Positions 52,847-62,614 of a stretch of DNA of 64,000 nt are shown here, in pieces. The stretch comes from Sorangium cellulosum. GTDB lineage: Bacteria > Myxococcota_A > Polyangia > Polyangiales > Polyangiaceae. A model generated the notes under the pieces. That model worked only from the letters and a program-made list of their open reading frames with translations. It was not told the origin of the DNA and searched no databases. The first letter of the stretch is position 1, and each line of letters opens with the position of its first letter. The stretch lies in the NCBI RefSeq assembly GCF_002950945.1, contig NZ_CP012673.1, forward strand, positions 14,251,501 to 14,315,500. The letters run 5' to 3'. The translations under genes were made by a program, and so were the position numbers.

Positions 52847-53317
52847 ATGAAGCGATCCATGTGGTTCACCAGCGCGCGTGTTGCCGCGGCGGCCGTGCTT
52901 GCCCTCGGAGGCCTCGGTCTCCTGTCGTCCGCGTGCCGTGGCAGCGAGGCCGAGGATCCGTCGAACCAGCAGTACAACGCCTACAACCAGCAGCCCGGGT
53001 ACCAGCAGCCTGGGCAGTACCAGCAGCCCGGGTACCAGCAGCCTGGGCAGTACCAGCAGCCCGGGTACCAGCAGCCTGGGCAGTACCAGCAGCCGGGCTA
53101 TCAGCAGCCGGGGTACCAGCAGCCGGCCCAGACGCCCGCGGCGGCCACGGCGACGCCGGGTCCGCTCGCGCTCCCGTGCACGGACGACGGGCCCTGTGGC
53201 ACGCACCGCTGCAACACGAGCGCGGGCAAGTGTGCCTTCCCCTGCGGCGGGGCCAACGACTGCAAGGCGGGCTTCACCTGCACGGCCACCGTCTGCTTGC
53301 CGGGCGCCGCGCAGTAA
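52847..53317 (+). CDS. Lipoprotein with YQQPGQ repeats and Cys-rich tail
   Basis: A signal peptide ends in a lipobox ('GLGLLSSAC'). The mature protein has about 45 residues of Tyr/Gln/Pro/Gly repeats (YQQPGQYQQPG) followed by a 50-residue domain with eight cysteines ('CGTHRCNTSAGKCAFPCGG'), reminiscent of small Dickkopf/EB-type disulfide modules in myxobacterial surface proteins. The repeats suggest an extended, flexible spacer. ATG 52847 has GGGAG seven bases upstream; a longer frame starts at 52721 without ribosome site. Function unknown. Confidence 0.75.
   Translation: MKRSMWFTSARVAAAAVLALGGLGLLSSACRGSEAEDPSNQQYNAYNQQPGYQQPGQYQQPGYQQPGQYQQPGYQQPGQYQQPGYQQPGYQQPAQTPAAATATPGPLALPCTDDGPCGTHRCNTSAGKCAFPCGGANDCKAGFTCTATVCLPGAAQ
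53000..53098 (+). repeat. Three 33-base tandem repeats inside the YQQPGQ lipoprotein gene
   Basis: Units at 53000-53032, 53033-53065 and 53066-53098 encode YQQPGQYQQPG each. The first two are identical and the third differs only at its end. Near-identity at the DNA level suggests recent expansion by slippage or recombination, so copy number may vary between strains. Confidence 0.85.
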
Positions 53318-53396
53318 CGAGCGACCGCGGTGCGAGCAGGTCCCGGGGGCTGGAGGACCTCGGGTAGCCGCGCGAAGGTCTCGGTCGCGAGAAGGA

Positions 53397-53651
53397 AAGC
53401 TTCCACCGCGGGAGGGAGGGCCTCCGGCGTGCGCCCGAAGCTTCCGGCGCCGGCGTGATGGCCTCCGGCGTGCTCCTGAAGCTTCGCGCGCGCTCCTGAA
53501 GCTTCCCGCGCGAGGGCGGGAGGCCAAATTCCCGGGAAATTCGCTCCCCGGCCCGGGCTGGAAGGCGCCTGGGGGACGGCGGATGCCGCTAAATACGCGA
53601 AATATCGTGCTCCAGAGCGCGCGCGAAGCTTCCGGAGCGCGCGCGAAGCTT
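53397..53651. repeat. Intergenic cluster of six AAGCTT palindromes
   Basis: The 516-base gap between the lipoprotein and the ATPase gene contains AAGCTT at 53397, 53438, 53479, 53499, 53626 and 53646, nearly all in the wider context GAAGCTTCC or CGCGCGAAGCTTCC. The two at 53626 and 53646 are in a 20-base direct repeat. Such AT-rich hexamers should be rare in a genome this rich in G and C. No coding frame here is convincing. It looks like a short palindromic repeat family; whether it occurs elsewhere in the genome cannot be seen. Confidence 0.6.
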
Positions 53652-53833
53652 CCGAAGAGCGCGGGAAGGTCCCGGACCCGTACCGGGAGCTGCTGTATGT
53701 GTGCTGAATCACGATAAGTCGAACCGTGAGGCTCATGCGCTCCCGGGCAGTGGCTGCGTGAGCTGGAGCTGGACGCGCGCAGAGGCCCCGGCGCTGGTGC
53801 TCGGCCCCGGATCGCCGTGGGGCCGGCGCTCGG

Positions 53834-55414
53834 CTACGCCCGCAGCAGCGTCACCTTCCGCCCCGAAGGCGTCTCCGCCGCTTCGAAGCGGGTGCGCGTC
53901 TCGATGTCCTCGGCCTCCGGCCGCCGGTCGAAGATCACCAGCACCCCGGCGTCGAGCCCCGCCTTGTCGAGGTATCCGTCGAGCTGCGCGAGGGCCTTGT
54001 TCACCGGGTCTTTCATCCTGTCGCGCCAGACCTTCAGCTCCAGCGCCTCGCGCTGCCACGCGCGCGCGCCGCTCGCGTCGCGGTAGGGCCAGCGCACCAG
54101 CAGGTCGATCCGGCCGCGGCCGATGCCGTACTCGCGATCGATGAACCCTCCGCCGTTCACCACGCGCTGCAGGAACGCCATGAGCACGAGCTGCGGCGCC
54201 ACCTCGTGATAGGGCAGGCCGGCGGCCAGGACGTCGCCGTGCTCGCGCCAGAAATCGGCGAACTCGCGCAGGATGCGGCCGAAGTCGAGGCGGCCGTCGG
54301 GGAGGACGAAGCTCCGCGGCTCCGCCAGGACCTCGGCCTCCACCGAGCCGGCGAGCACGCGCGCGATCACCTCGTGGTAGATGGGATTGGCGATCCGGAG
54401 CGGGTTGTCCCGCGCGAGCAGGCCGAGATCACGGCAGTAGCGCAGATCGTCGTCGTACGCGTCGTCCTTGCCCGTCAGGGAGCCGGCGAGGACGGGCTCG
54501 ATGAAGCGCTTCACCCGCGGCTCCGCGAGCTTCGCCGCCAGGGAATCCAGGTGCGTGGCGCGCGCCAGGATCAGCCGCTCCTTGGCTTCCTCGACGTGCG
54601 CCGCCGTGACCGCCTGCGCGGGCGGCACGGCCATCTTGTCGACGACCTCGCGCGCCAGCGCGTTCACCAGCCACGGCTGCCCTTGCGTCGCCTCGAACGC
54701 GCGCGAGATCGCCTCCTCGGCGAAGACCTGCCCCGTGTCCGCCGTGTGCTGTCCGTACAGCTCCCGCACCTCGTCGAGGTCGAAGTCGTCGAGCCGGAGC
54801 GACTCGAGCTTGATGTTGAACGGGCTCGCGGTGCCCAGCCGTGACGGATCACCGCCGCTCGCGGCCTTGTAGTCGCGCACGTCGCGCAGGCCGCAGAGGA
54901 TCACCGAGGCGGGGAACTCCGAAGGGCGGCCGGGGAAGCCCGCCCGGAGCTGCCGGAGCACGGTCACGAGGCTGCTGTCGCGGAGCGCATCGATCTCGTC
55001 GAACATCAGCGCGAGCGGCAGGGGGCAGCTCTGCGCCCAGGCCTTCAGCGCCGTGCGAAGGCGATCGCCGGGCGGCGCATCGGGGAACGGGGGCGGCCGC
55101 TGCTCCGGAGCGAGCCTCGACTCGGCCTCGCTGCGCAGGTTGGACAGCACGATCCGCTCGGCCGCGTCGTAGTCGTCGCCGGCCGCCTGGCCGGCCTCGC
55201 ACGAGAGGAGGACCGCCGCGTGTTTTCCCGAGGCCGTGAGGCTGTGCGCGAGCGCCCGCAGCGCGGTGGTCTTGCCTGTCTGGCGCGGGGCGTGCACCAC
55301 GAAGTAGCCGAGCTGCTCCACGAGCCCGGGGGCCTCCGGCAGGCGGCGGGCCGGCGGGATCATGTAGTGCATCCCCTCGATGCAGGGCCCGGCCGTGTTG
55401 AAGCGGCGCTTCAT
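53834..55414 (-). CDS. AAA-type ATPase with C-terminal nuclease-like domain
   Basis: Residues 20-330 are a STAND/AAA-like ATPase: Walker A 'APRQTGKTT' at 42-50, Walker B 'LALMFDEIDAL' near 135-145, and 'ASVILCGLRDVRDYK' as sensor region. The C-terminal 150 residues include 'GIGRGRIDLLVRWPY' and 'REALELKVWRD', the D...ExK pattern of PD-(D/E)xK nucleases. Homologues of this ATPase-plus-nuclease type are widespread in bacteria and often sit near mobile or defence genes; the function is not established. A toxin-antitoxin remnant lies next to it. ATG 55414 begins the protein; the family usually starts with 'RxFNTxGPC', as here. Confidence 0.75.
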   Translation of the reverse strand: MKRRFNTAGPCIEGMHYMIPPARRLPEAPGLVEQLGYFVVHAPRQTGKTTALRALAHSLTASGKHAAVLLSCEAGQAAGDDYDAAERIVLSNLRSEAESRLAPEQRPPPFPDAPPGDRLRTALKAWAQSCPLPLALMFDEIDALRDSSLVTVLRQLRAGFPGRPSEFPASVILCGLRDVRDYKAASGGDPSRLGTASPFNIKLESLRLDDFDLDEVRELYGQHTADTGQVFAEEAISRAFEATQGQPWLVNALAREVVDKMAVPPAQAVTAAHVEEAKERLILARATHLDSLAAKLAEPRVKRFIEPVLAGSLTGKDDAYDDDLRYCRDLGLLARDNPLRIANPIYHEVIARVLAGSVEAEVLAEPRSFVLPDGRLDFGRILREFADFWREHGDVLAAGLPYHEVAPQLVLMAFLQRVVNGGGFIDREYGIGRGRIDLLVRWPYRDASGARAWQREALELKVWRDRMKDPVNKALAQLDGYLDKAGLDAGVLVIFDRRPEAEDIETRTRFEAAETPSGRKVTLLRA

Positions 55415-55812
55415 GCCGCGACCTTGGTCTCAACGCGACGGCCAGCGCAAGCTGGAAGGGGTCTGCGCATCGGGGCGGGGTCGCCACAGGGCGCGCATCA
55501 CGGGCGTGGACCCGGTCGACCTCGCTTCGGGTTCGCCTCGGCGCCACTGTCGCCCCATGGCTCGAGGGGAGCCGGCCTCCTGCGGTGGGGGGACCTCGAA
55601 TCGGTGATGCTGCCTGCGAGGAGCCCGCTCGCCTCGTGGGGCGCAAGCGGCATGGACGTTCACATCCAAGGAGCTCCAGGACGAAGGCAGAAGCTGGGCT
55701 GGCCCGGACGTACCCTCACGCCACTTCCCCTCCACGAACCGCGGCATGCCCCGCGGGGCGGTGACGGGGACGCTCGCCGCATCCGGGCGGCTACGCTAGT
55801 GTATCGAGCGCC
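55415..55812. other. Intergenic region, no gene seen
   Basis: About 400 bases separate the ATPase gene (minus strand) from the antitoxin gene (plus strand). Frames are open on both strands but I recognise no protein, and no repeat stands out. Divergent promoters are expected here. Confidence 0.4.
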
Positions 55813-55815
55813 GTG

Positions 55816-56085
55816 ATGACCCTCACGCTCGATCTGGATACCTCCCTCGCAGCACGACTACAGTCCGAGGCTCGTCGCCGCGGCACGACGGAGGCTGCCA
55901 TCGTGGAGGAGCTCTTGCGCGCAAAGCTGCCCGCTCCCGCATCCCTCGCCGACGCGGTCGAGGAGTGGCTGATCGAAGACCAGACCAGCGACCCGGCGGA
56001 GCTCGAACGGAGAGAGCGGGATCTCGCTGCGCTGAAGGAGGGGCTCAACGCGGCGCACTCTTCCGATCGAAAGCTCTTCCCGTGA
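55816..56085 (+). CDS. Ribbon-helix-helix type antitoxin
   Basis: This 89-residue protein begins with a short strand and helix typical of CopG/RHH DNA-binding antitoxins ('TLTLDLDTSLAARLQSEARR', then 'GTTEAAIVEELLRAKL'). The C-terminal half is acidic and helical ('PAELERRERDLAALKEGLNA'), as in toxin-binding tails. A GTG at 55813 directly before the ATG is also in frame. The stop overlaps the start of the PIN remnant by four bases, the usual order for a type II toxin-antitoxin operon. It probably represses its own promoter just upstream. Confidence 0.75.
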   Translation: MTLTLDLDTSLAARLQSEARRRGTTEAAIVEELLRAKLPAPASLADAVEEWLIEDQTSDPAELERRERDLAALKEGLNAAHSSDRKLFP

Positions 56086-56270
56086 TCCGCGCCGTCTTTC
56101 TGGACGCGGGCCCGCTTGGCCTCCTCACGCAGCGCACCGGCAAGTCACCCGAAGTGGACGAATGCAAGCGCTGGGTCGTCGCGCTCGCGCGCGCCGGTGT
56201 CGAGGTGGCAAACGTCGGGCATCTTTCGAGGTTCATGAACGCGCGGGTCTGGCGCGACATCGCGGCCTGA
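56082..56270 (+). pseudogene. PIN-domain toxin with internal deletion
   Basis: The 62-residue frame begins 'VIRAVFLDAGPLGLLTQRTG', the standard start of a VapC-like PIN toxin with its first catalytic Asp, and ends 'ANVGHLSRFMNARVWRDIAA', the standard end of the same family. The 90 or so residues normally between, including the central acidic residues, are missing, and the frame runs through the junction (near 56205). It is therefore most likely an inactive product of an in-frame deletion. GTG 56082 overlaps the antitoxin stop (GTGA). The family length is from general knowledge, about 140-160 residues. Confidence 0.75.
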
Positions 56271-56291
56271 GAGAGCGCCAGCGCGCCTCGC

Positions 56292-57293
56292 TCAGGCGGT
56301 GACGCCCGGGGGGATCCCGTTCAGCGCCATCATCTTCTGCCGCTCGGCTTCCTTGTTGATATCGCGGTAGCGCTCGTCGAGCTTCGCGATGTCGAGCCGG
56401 AGGATGCGGCCGTACAGCTCCAGCGCGATCCCGACGATCGACCGGTGGCAGGCCGACCTCACCCGATCATCGTAATGGGGATACGCCGCCTCGTGGAAGC
56501 TGCGCAGGTTGTAGAACGGGATGCCAGGGAACTTGTGGTGCTCGTTGTGGTACGTGACGTTGTTCCACAGGAAATTCGTGAAGCGCGCCTCGGTCCCGTA
56601 GGTGCGAGAGCTGTAGGCGTCCTCCCCCGGGAGCATCTCGTAGTGCTCGATCATCGAGGTCACGCTGGCGAGCATGGCGCCGAAGATGAACGGCAGGATG
56701 AAGAAAAAGAAGAACACCTGGAACGGCATCACCACGTAGAACGCGGCCATGATCGCGTAGAAGCCGACGAGCTCCAGGTTCATCCTCACGCGCTGGAGCG
56801 TCGAGAGACGCTTCACGTAGCGCGCCATGCAGCCGAGGAAGTACAGCGGGTATGCGAACGTGTAGACGGCGAGCAAGAGGAGCTTCGCCAGCACGGGACT
56901 CCGCGTGTAGTCCGTGACGACGAAGTTGTCGACGTCAGGGTACGTGTTCGCGATCTTGTGATGGTGAAGGTGGTAGTTCGTGTACAGCGTCACGCTCATG
57001 CCGGTCGGCGCCCAGCAGACCAGGGCGATGAGGTACGAGACGAGCTTGGAGCGCGAGCAGCTGCCGTGCACCGCGTCGTGCGCGACCGCGCCGAGGCCGC
57101 GGATGAGGTTGGCTATCACCCACGAGCTGGCGATCCCGATCGGGATCGCCAGCGGGTGGTGCTGCGTCGCGTACAGGACCCACGTCAGCGCGGCCCAGAG
57201 GCTGAAATGAAGCGGGATCTTGAGCAGGTAGACGGGCTTGCGCCTGTAGGCAGCCTGAAGCAGCTCCCGCGGTACCGTATCCATTCCGGCCAT
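56292..57293 (-). CDS. Membrane fatty acid desaturase
   Basis: The enzyme introduces a double bond into an acyl chain using a di-iron centre. All three histidine boxes are present: 'HDAVH' near residue 72, 'YHLHHHK' near 108 and 'YHNEHHKFP' near 245, separated by hydrophobic membrane segments, one of them very Phe-rich ('FQVFFFFFILPFIFG'). ATG 57293 has GGAG eight bases upstream; the frame is open to 57383. It belongs to the FA_desaturase family with sphingolipid/omega-type members; regioselectivity cannot be read. It is divergent from fumC. Confidence 0.88.
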   Translation of the reverse strand: MAGMDTVPRELLQAAYRRKPVYLLKIPLHFSLWAALTWVLYATQHHPLAIPIGIASSWVIANLIRGLGAVAHDAVHGSCSRSKLVSYLIALVCWAPTGMSVTLYTNYHLHHHKIANTYPDVDNFVVTDYTRSPVLAKLLLLAVYTFAYPLYFLGCMARYVKRLSTLQRVRMNLELVGFYAIMAAFYVVMPFQVFFFFFILPFIFGAMLASVTSMIEHYEMLPGEDAYSSRTYGTEARFTNFLWNNVTYHNEHHKFPGIPFYNLRSFHEAAYPHYDDRVRSACHRSIVGIALELYGRILRLDIAKLDERYRDINKEAERQKMMALNGIPPGVTA

Positions 57294-57498
57294 ACTGATC
57301 TCCGTCGTTCGTTCCCGCGTCGATGTCCGCGTCCGTCCCCGTGCGCGGGGCCGGAACTTCGCAAATACCCGGCGAGAATACAAGCCGGCGCACGCCGTTC
57401 GCCGGGCGCCGCGAACGTGTCTACGCGCCTGGCCGGGCGCTGGCGACGGGGCTTCGCGCCCGCTTGAGGCGCTAGTCCGTTGCCGCTAAGACCCGGCG

Positions 57499-58908
<1,410 letters not shown>

Positions 58909-58994
58909 CTCCCTCCCGTACCGACGGGCTGACGCGCAGCCCTCGGCGCGGCCCGCCGTACGTGGGGCCGAGCGGCAGGGCTCCGGACGATCCA

Positions 58995-60431
58995 TCAGCG
59001 GGCGCGCGCCGTGCCGCCTTTGCGCAGGATGCCGAACCCCGAGCGGTAGATATCAGGTACGTCGATCCGCCCGTCGGGCCTCAAGCTGAGCACCCCGAGG
59101 CGGAAGAGCTCCTCGAACACCATCTTGCCGTCGGTCGGGATCCCGGCCGGCTCGCCGACGACCGGCTGGCCGACGCGCCGGAGAACCTCGTCTTGGCCGA
59201 GCGGCACCATGGCGCCGCGCAGGCTGTCAAGGCGCAGGACGAGCTCGTACTCCTCTTTGATTTCACCCACCCGGGCGCGCGACGTCGCCACGAGCGCCTC
59301 CCCCAGATCTGTGGGCGTCACGAGCCGCGAGCCCTTCGTGAGCGGGTGCTTGGAGGCTTCCCTCCCTGCGAAGCCGAACAAGTTGAGCATCGACCGGGGG
59401 ACGATGCGCCGCTGCGCATCCTGCAGGTGGTTGGGGATCCAGCGGTACGTGTAGCCCTTCCTCGCCCCGGCCCCCATCACCTCGCCCGCCACCTGGGTCG
59501 CGAACGCCTCCTGCGCGCCCTCGTCCATCGGGCCCGGCACCCATCCGAACTCGCCCCGATCTTCGAGGATGAGCCCATGCCTGACGCGCGAGAGCCAGCG
59601 GCGGAGCCCGTCCGATGCCTCCGCCATATGACGCACCACCACGCGGTAGAGCGCCGCGACGTCCCACTCGATCGAGACCGAGCGCGCCCGGAGCTTGCTC
59701 GCATCCGGGAAGCCGAGCTCCCCCGCGTCGAAGAGGTCCTCACGCAGGAAGATCTTGGCGCGAATCGCACGATATCGGTTCGCGAACGAGAGCCACAAGG
59801 CGAGCAGGGCCCCCACGTATCGGCGGCGCACGTCCGGCGCGAAGGCGCCGATCCGGTCGAGGTGATCGTACGCCGCGAAGATGGTCATCTTTTTCTGTTC
59901 GAGGGCGCGCTCTGCCTGATCGAGTGCCTGGGCGACCGCGCCGAGATGGGCCTGGGCGGTCGGCACCCACGTCTTCGGATCGGTCCGGTGCGTCTCCCAT
60001 ACCTCTCTCAACGGGGGAGGCGGCGTCGCGATCTCCGGCAGTTGCTCCGCGATGCGCAGCAGCAGGTGCGCCATCCAGAAGGCGCGGAGCGCGTCGGCGT
60101 CCGCTCCTGCGGCGAATTTGTCCAGAACTGCAACTTCCGGATGCCGGCTCGACTGAGCGAAGGCCTCGACCCAGCTCGCGTCAGGGAGCCGGTCGTCCTG
60201 GAAGAATCGACGGAGACGGTCCGTCCCGCCGAGCGTCCCGATCAGCTTGAAGAGCGCACTCTTTCCCGCGCCGCGTCCCCCTCGGACGACCACGATCTCG
60301 GGGCGCAGCGCGAGCGCGTGTGCCGGGAGCGGCAGGAAGAGCCGCTCCATCGGCGATGCCACGTTTTCCGCCTCGCCGGCCGCGAGCCGCTCGAGATCCT
60401 GTAACAGCCGCAGCCGTTCCTGCGTGTTCAT
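58995..60431 (-). CDS. P-loop ATPase, third gene of a three-gene operon
   Basis: The protein has a Walker A motif 'GGRGAGKSALF' near residue 52 and a Walker B-like 'FAAYDHLDRI' further on, followed by 250 residues of helical sequence and a probable winged-helix end ('FEELFRLGVLSLRPDGRIDV'). It resembles the P-loop ATPases often annotated with the cyanobacterial protein Sll1717, whose role is unknown. Its ATG overlaps the stop of the ParA-like gene (ATGA), so it is translationally coupled to it. I infer a shared function in a multi-protein system. Confidence 0.65.
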   Translation of the reverse strand: MNTQERLRLLQDLERLAAGEAENVASPMERLFLPLPAHALALRPEIVVVRGGRGAGKSALFKLIGTLGGTDRLRRFFQDDRLPDASWVEAFAQSSRHPEVAVLDKFAAGADADALRAFWMAHLLLRIAEQLPEIATPPPPLREVWETHRTDPKTWVPTAQAHLGAVAQALDQAERALEQKKMTIFAAYDHLDRIGAFAPDVRRRYVGALLALWLSFANRYRAIRAKIFLREDLFDAGELGFPDASKLRARSVSIEWDVAALYRVVVRHMAEASDGLRRWLSRVRHGLILEDRGEFGWVPGPMDEGAQEAFATQVAGEVMGAGARKGYTYRWIPNHLQDAQRRIVPRSMLNLFGFAGREASKHPLTKGSRLVTPTDLGEALVATSRARVGEIKEEYELVLRLDSLRGAMVPLGQDEVLRRVGQPVVGEPAGIPTDGKMVFEELFRLGVLSLRPDGRIDVPDIYRSGFGILRKGGTARAR

Positions 60432-61789
60432 TCCTGCTCCTCGTCGTCGCCGTCCGGCTGCTCCGGGCGACACAGCGCGTCGATGCGTCGCTTCAGCGCC
60501 TGGTACTCCTCGGAGAGGAGCTTGTCCTTCACCGCTGAGATCGAGGCGAACCGTTCAAGATCCGGATCCTGGGAGATCATCCACGGGAAGTGCGCCGCGG
60601 TTTCATCCTCGAGCGCGGGGGCGTCTTCTGTGTAGGCCGTGTAGACGTAGTCGTCGAAGCTCTCGTAGCTGCGTTGGAGCATCTGCTCGCGCTCTGCCGC
60701 CCGAAGCGCCGGCGCGCTCTTGGACGGGGCGAAGCTGTGGACCACCACGCTCCGAAGTTCGGCGGCAGGCTTCCTCAGCCCCAGGGCCTGCACCGTCAAA
60801 TCGAAGCCCTGGTGCGCCTGCTCGGACGCCCGGGTCACGAGGACGTCAACGTGGGCGAGCCCATGCAGCGATAGCCCAGCAAGATCATGGAGTCCGGCCC
60901 GCGCGTCGAGAAGGATGGCGTCCGGGCGGAGCTTTTTTTTGATGACCCGGAGGAGCGCCCGGAGTGCTGCCTCCACGGGGGTCATGGCGTCTGTCTCCCA
61001 GGGCCCTACGGCAGCGAAATCGAGGCGCGCGAGCTTCTCCACATATCCGACCCCGAGCCTCCCGGCAGGGAGCACGTCGACCCGGGCCGCGTCCTCGACG
61101 CCGAGCGCCTGTGCCGGCGCAACGAGGCCGTCGATGTCGACATCGCCTGTGGCGAGATGATCTACGATCGCGTCGAGCACGCCGCGATCGGTCTCCGCGC
61201 CGAGGAGCGCTCCGAGCCCGGGCGCCTCGAGGTCCAGATCGATGGCCGCCACGCGGCGCCCCTCGCGCGCGAGCTGCCAGGCGCATGACGCGAGCGCCGT
61301 GGTCCGGCCCACGCCTCCCTTGAACGAGTAGAATGTCACGATCGATGGCACATCCGGGATCAGCGGCCAGGGTGGTTTGGAGGGCGCTCGAGCCAGCCAG
61401 ACCTCCTTCGAGAGCCGCCGCTCGAGCACGCGCCAGCGGCCCGGCGCCACGTCGATCTGACGCCCTGTCGCTGGGTCTTCATAGCTCGCCGTATCCCAGG
61501 GCCGGGACGCGTGCAGCACCTCCCGCGCGAGGCGCCCCGCCTCGTCGGCGCGAACTGTCGTGAGGATGGGCGCGGCGAAATAGCGGCCAAGCTGTGCATC
61601 GAGGGCCTGCTCCAACCCGCGGACCAGGACCTCCACATCGGCGCTCGCCTGACGAGCACCCGGCGCGACGACGAGGCGCACGCGACCGCGCAGGTCGCGC
61701 ACCGCACAGGCTCGCTCTAAATCAGAAAAGCCAGGCTGCGCTTCACACGCGCGGACCAGCGTGGGCAGGACCAGATCGAAGGTCATCAT
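60428..61789 (-). CDS. ParA/MinD-like ATPase of the KGGVGRT type
   Basis: A 150-residue N-terminal domain of unknown type is followed by a deviant Walker A motif 'SFKGGVGRTTALA' near residue 155 and 'RVAAIDLDLEAPGLGALLG', the pattern of the SIMIBI/ParA ATPases. 'ILLDARAGLHDLAGLSLHG' is the switch II-like region. The usual ParA motif ends KGGVGKT; here Lys is Arg, which defines a separate subgroup that I recall from multi-gene systems of unknown function rather than from plasmid partition. No ParB or parS-like site is nearby. Two ATGs lie side by side at 61789 and 61786, the second overlapping the upstream gene's stop. Confidence 0.7.
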   Translation of the reverse strand: MMTFDLVLPTLVRACEAQPGFSDLERACAVRDLRGRVRLVVAPGARQASADVEVLVRGLEQALDAQLGRYFAAPILTTVRADEAGRLAREVLHASRPWDTASYEDPATGRQIDVAPGRWRVLERRLSKEVWLARAPSKPPWPLIPDVPSIVTFYSFKGGVGRTTALASCAWQLAREGRRVAAIDLDLEAPGLGALLGAETDRGVLDAIVDHLATGDVDIDGLVAPAQALGVEDAARVDVLPAGRLGVGYVEKLARLDFAAVGPWETDAMTPVEAALRALLRVIKKKLRPDAILLDARAGLHDLAGLSLHGLAHVDVLVTRASEQAHQGFDLTVQALGLRKPAAELRSVVVHSFAPSKSAPALRAAEREQMLQRSYESFDDYVYTAYTEDAPALEDETAAHFPWMISQDPDLERFASISAVKDKLLSEEYQALKRRIDALCRPEQPDGDDEEQE

Positions 61790-62262
61790 GGCGCGCGCCC
61801 CGCCTCGAAGCTTCCATCCGGGAGCCGACCGTCTGCCCAGAGCGCGGCTACAATCTCGTGCACCGCGCGGCTCGCCTCGCCAAGCAGCTGCTCCACCTCC
61901 TGCTGTCTCCGGCTTCCCGTGGCCTGGTAGCGGCACTGAGGATCCCAAGCGCTCAGCGCCGGGTACCGCGTTTGCCAGTCGAGCGGGCTATACCGTGCCG
62001 CGGTAGGATCCAGCGCGAGCGCGAACTCGAGAAGCGGATCAGCAGGACGCCCCAAAGTGTGCCCGAGCGGCTTGTCCGACCAGCGGTGCGAGAGGGTGGC
62101 CTTGCGGGCGCACTCGGGCCCAAAGCCCGCGAGGTGATAGGCCTGATCGAGCGAGGTGTGGGGCTGTCCCGGCGCGCCGAGGTGCTCGGCGTCCCGAATG
62201 TGCCGCAGCGCCGCGGATAGCAGGGCGGACTGTCGTTTCGAGAACTGGCCGGGTATGCGCAC
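61786..62262 (-). CDS. Small HEPN-like protein, first gene of the operon
   Basis: The 158-residue protein has the segment 'SLDQAYHLAGFGPECARKAT', closely similar to the 'AYYLAGYAxECALKA' core of HEPN-domain proteins, preceded by the helix 'SALLSAALRHIRDAEHL' and followed by a C-terminal 'RYQATGSRRQQEVEQLLGEA' segment as in HEPN families. I cannot point to a certain RxxxxH RNase motif, so it may be a non-catalytic member. It starts with GTG and overlaps the ParA-like gene. HEPN proteins are frequent effectors or accessory parts of toxin and defence systems. The assignment is by motif likeness only. Confidence 0.5.
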   Translation of the reverse strand: MRIPGQFSKRQSALLSAALRHIRDAEHLGAPGQPHTSLDQAYHLAGFGPECARKATLSHRWSDKPLGHTLGRPADPLLEFALALDPTAARYSPLDWQTRYPALSAWDPQCRYQATGSRRQQEVEQLLGEASRAVHEIVAALWADGRLPDGSFEAGRAP

Positions 62263-62614
62263 GGCGCGACTCTAGGAGACAGCGTGGCGCCGTGTCCAGG
62301 GAACCCGCGGTGCCGGTGCAGATGCGCCCGGCTCCCGGCAGATGCGTCCGGCTCCCGGCACCTCCGCTCCGGCTCGGGTGTTGAACGCTCCCGGCTCGAT
62401 GGGACACTGCCAGGCGCCCGCGACCGAAGCGCTTCTTCTTCAACCTCGCGGCGCGCGCAGCGCCACGAAGGGCGACGCTCCCTCGTGCGAGCGGGTGCAA
62501 GGCGGCGCGTTGACACCCCGTCGCGTCCTGCGATAGACGAACAGTGCACGCCAGCGGTGCCGCTGCAGCTTCGCAGCGCCTCCCACCCTCGCCGCCGGCC
62601 GACAGGGGATGCTG
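62263..62614. other. Intergenic region with a 20-base tandem duplication
   Basis: The 350 bases between the HEPN-like gene and the porin gene contain two adjacent 20-base units, 62321-62340 and 62341-62360, both of the form GATGCGYCCGGCTCCCGGCA, differing at one base. The region must hold the divergent promoters. No gene is recognisable. Confidence 0.6.

Noticed and set aside
53336..53730. A coding gene in the AAGCTT-rich gap
   Set aside because: Open frames exist on both strands, but they simply translate the repeat and lack a ribosome site or recognisable domain.
60428..61789. A plasmid or chromosome partition locus around the ParA-like gene
   Set aside because: No ParB gene or parS-like palindrome lies nearby, and the P-loop is KGGVGRT rather than the standard KGGVGKT.
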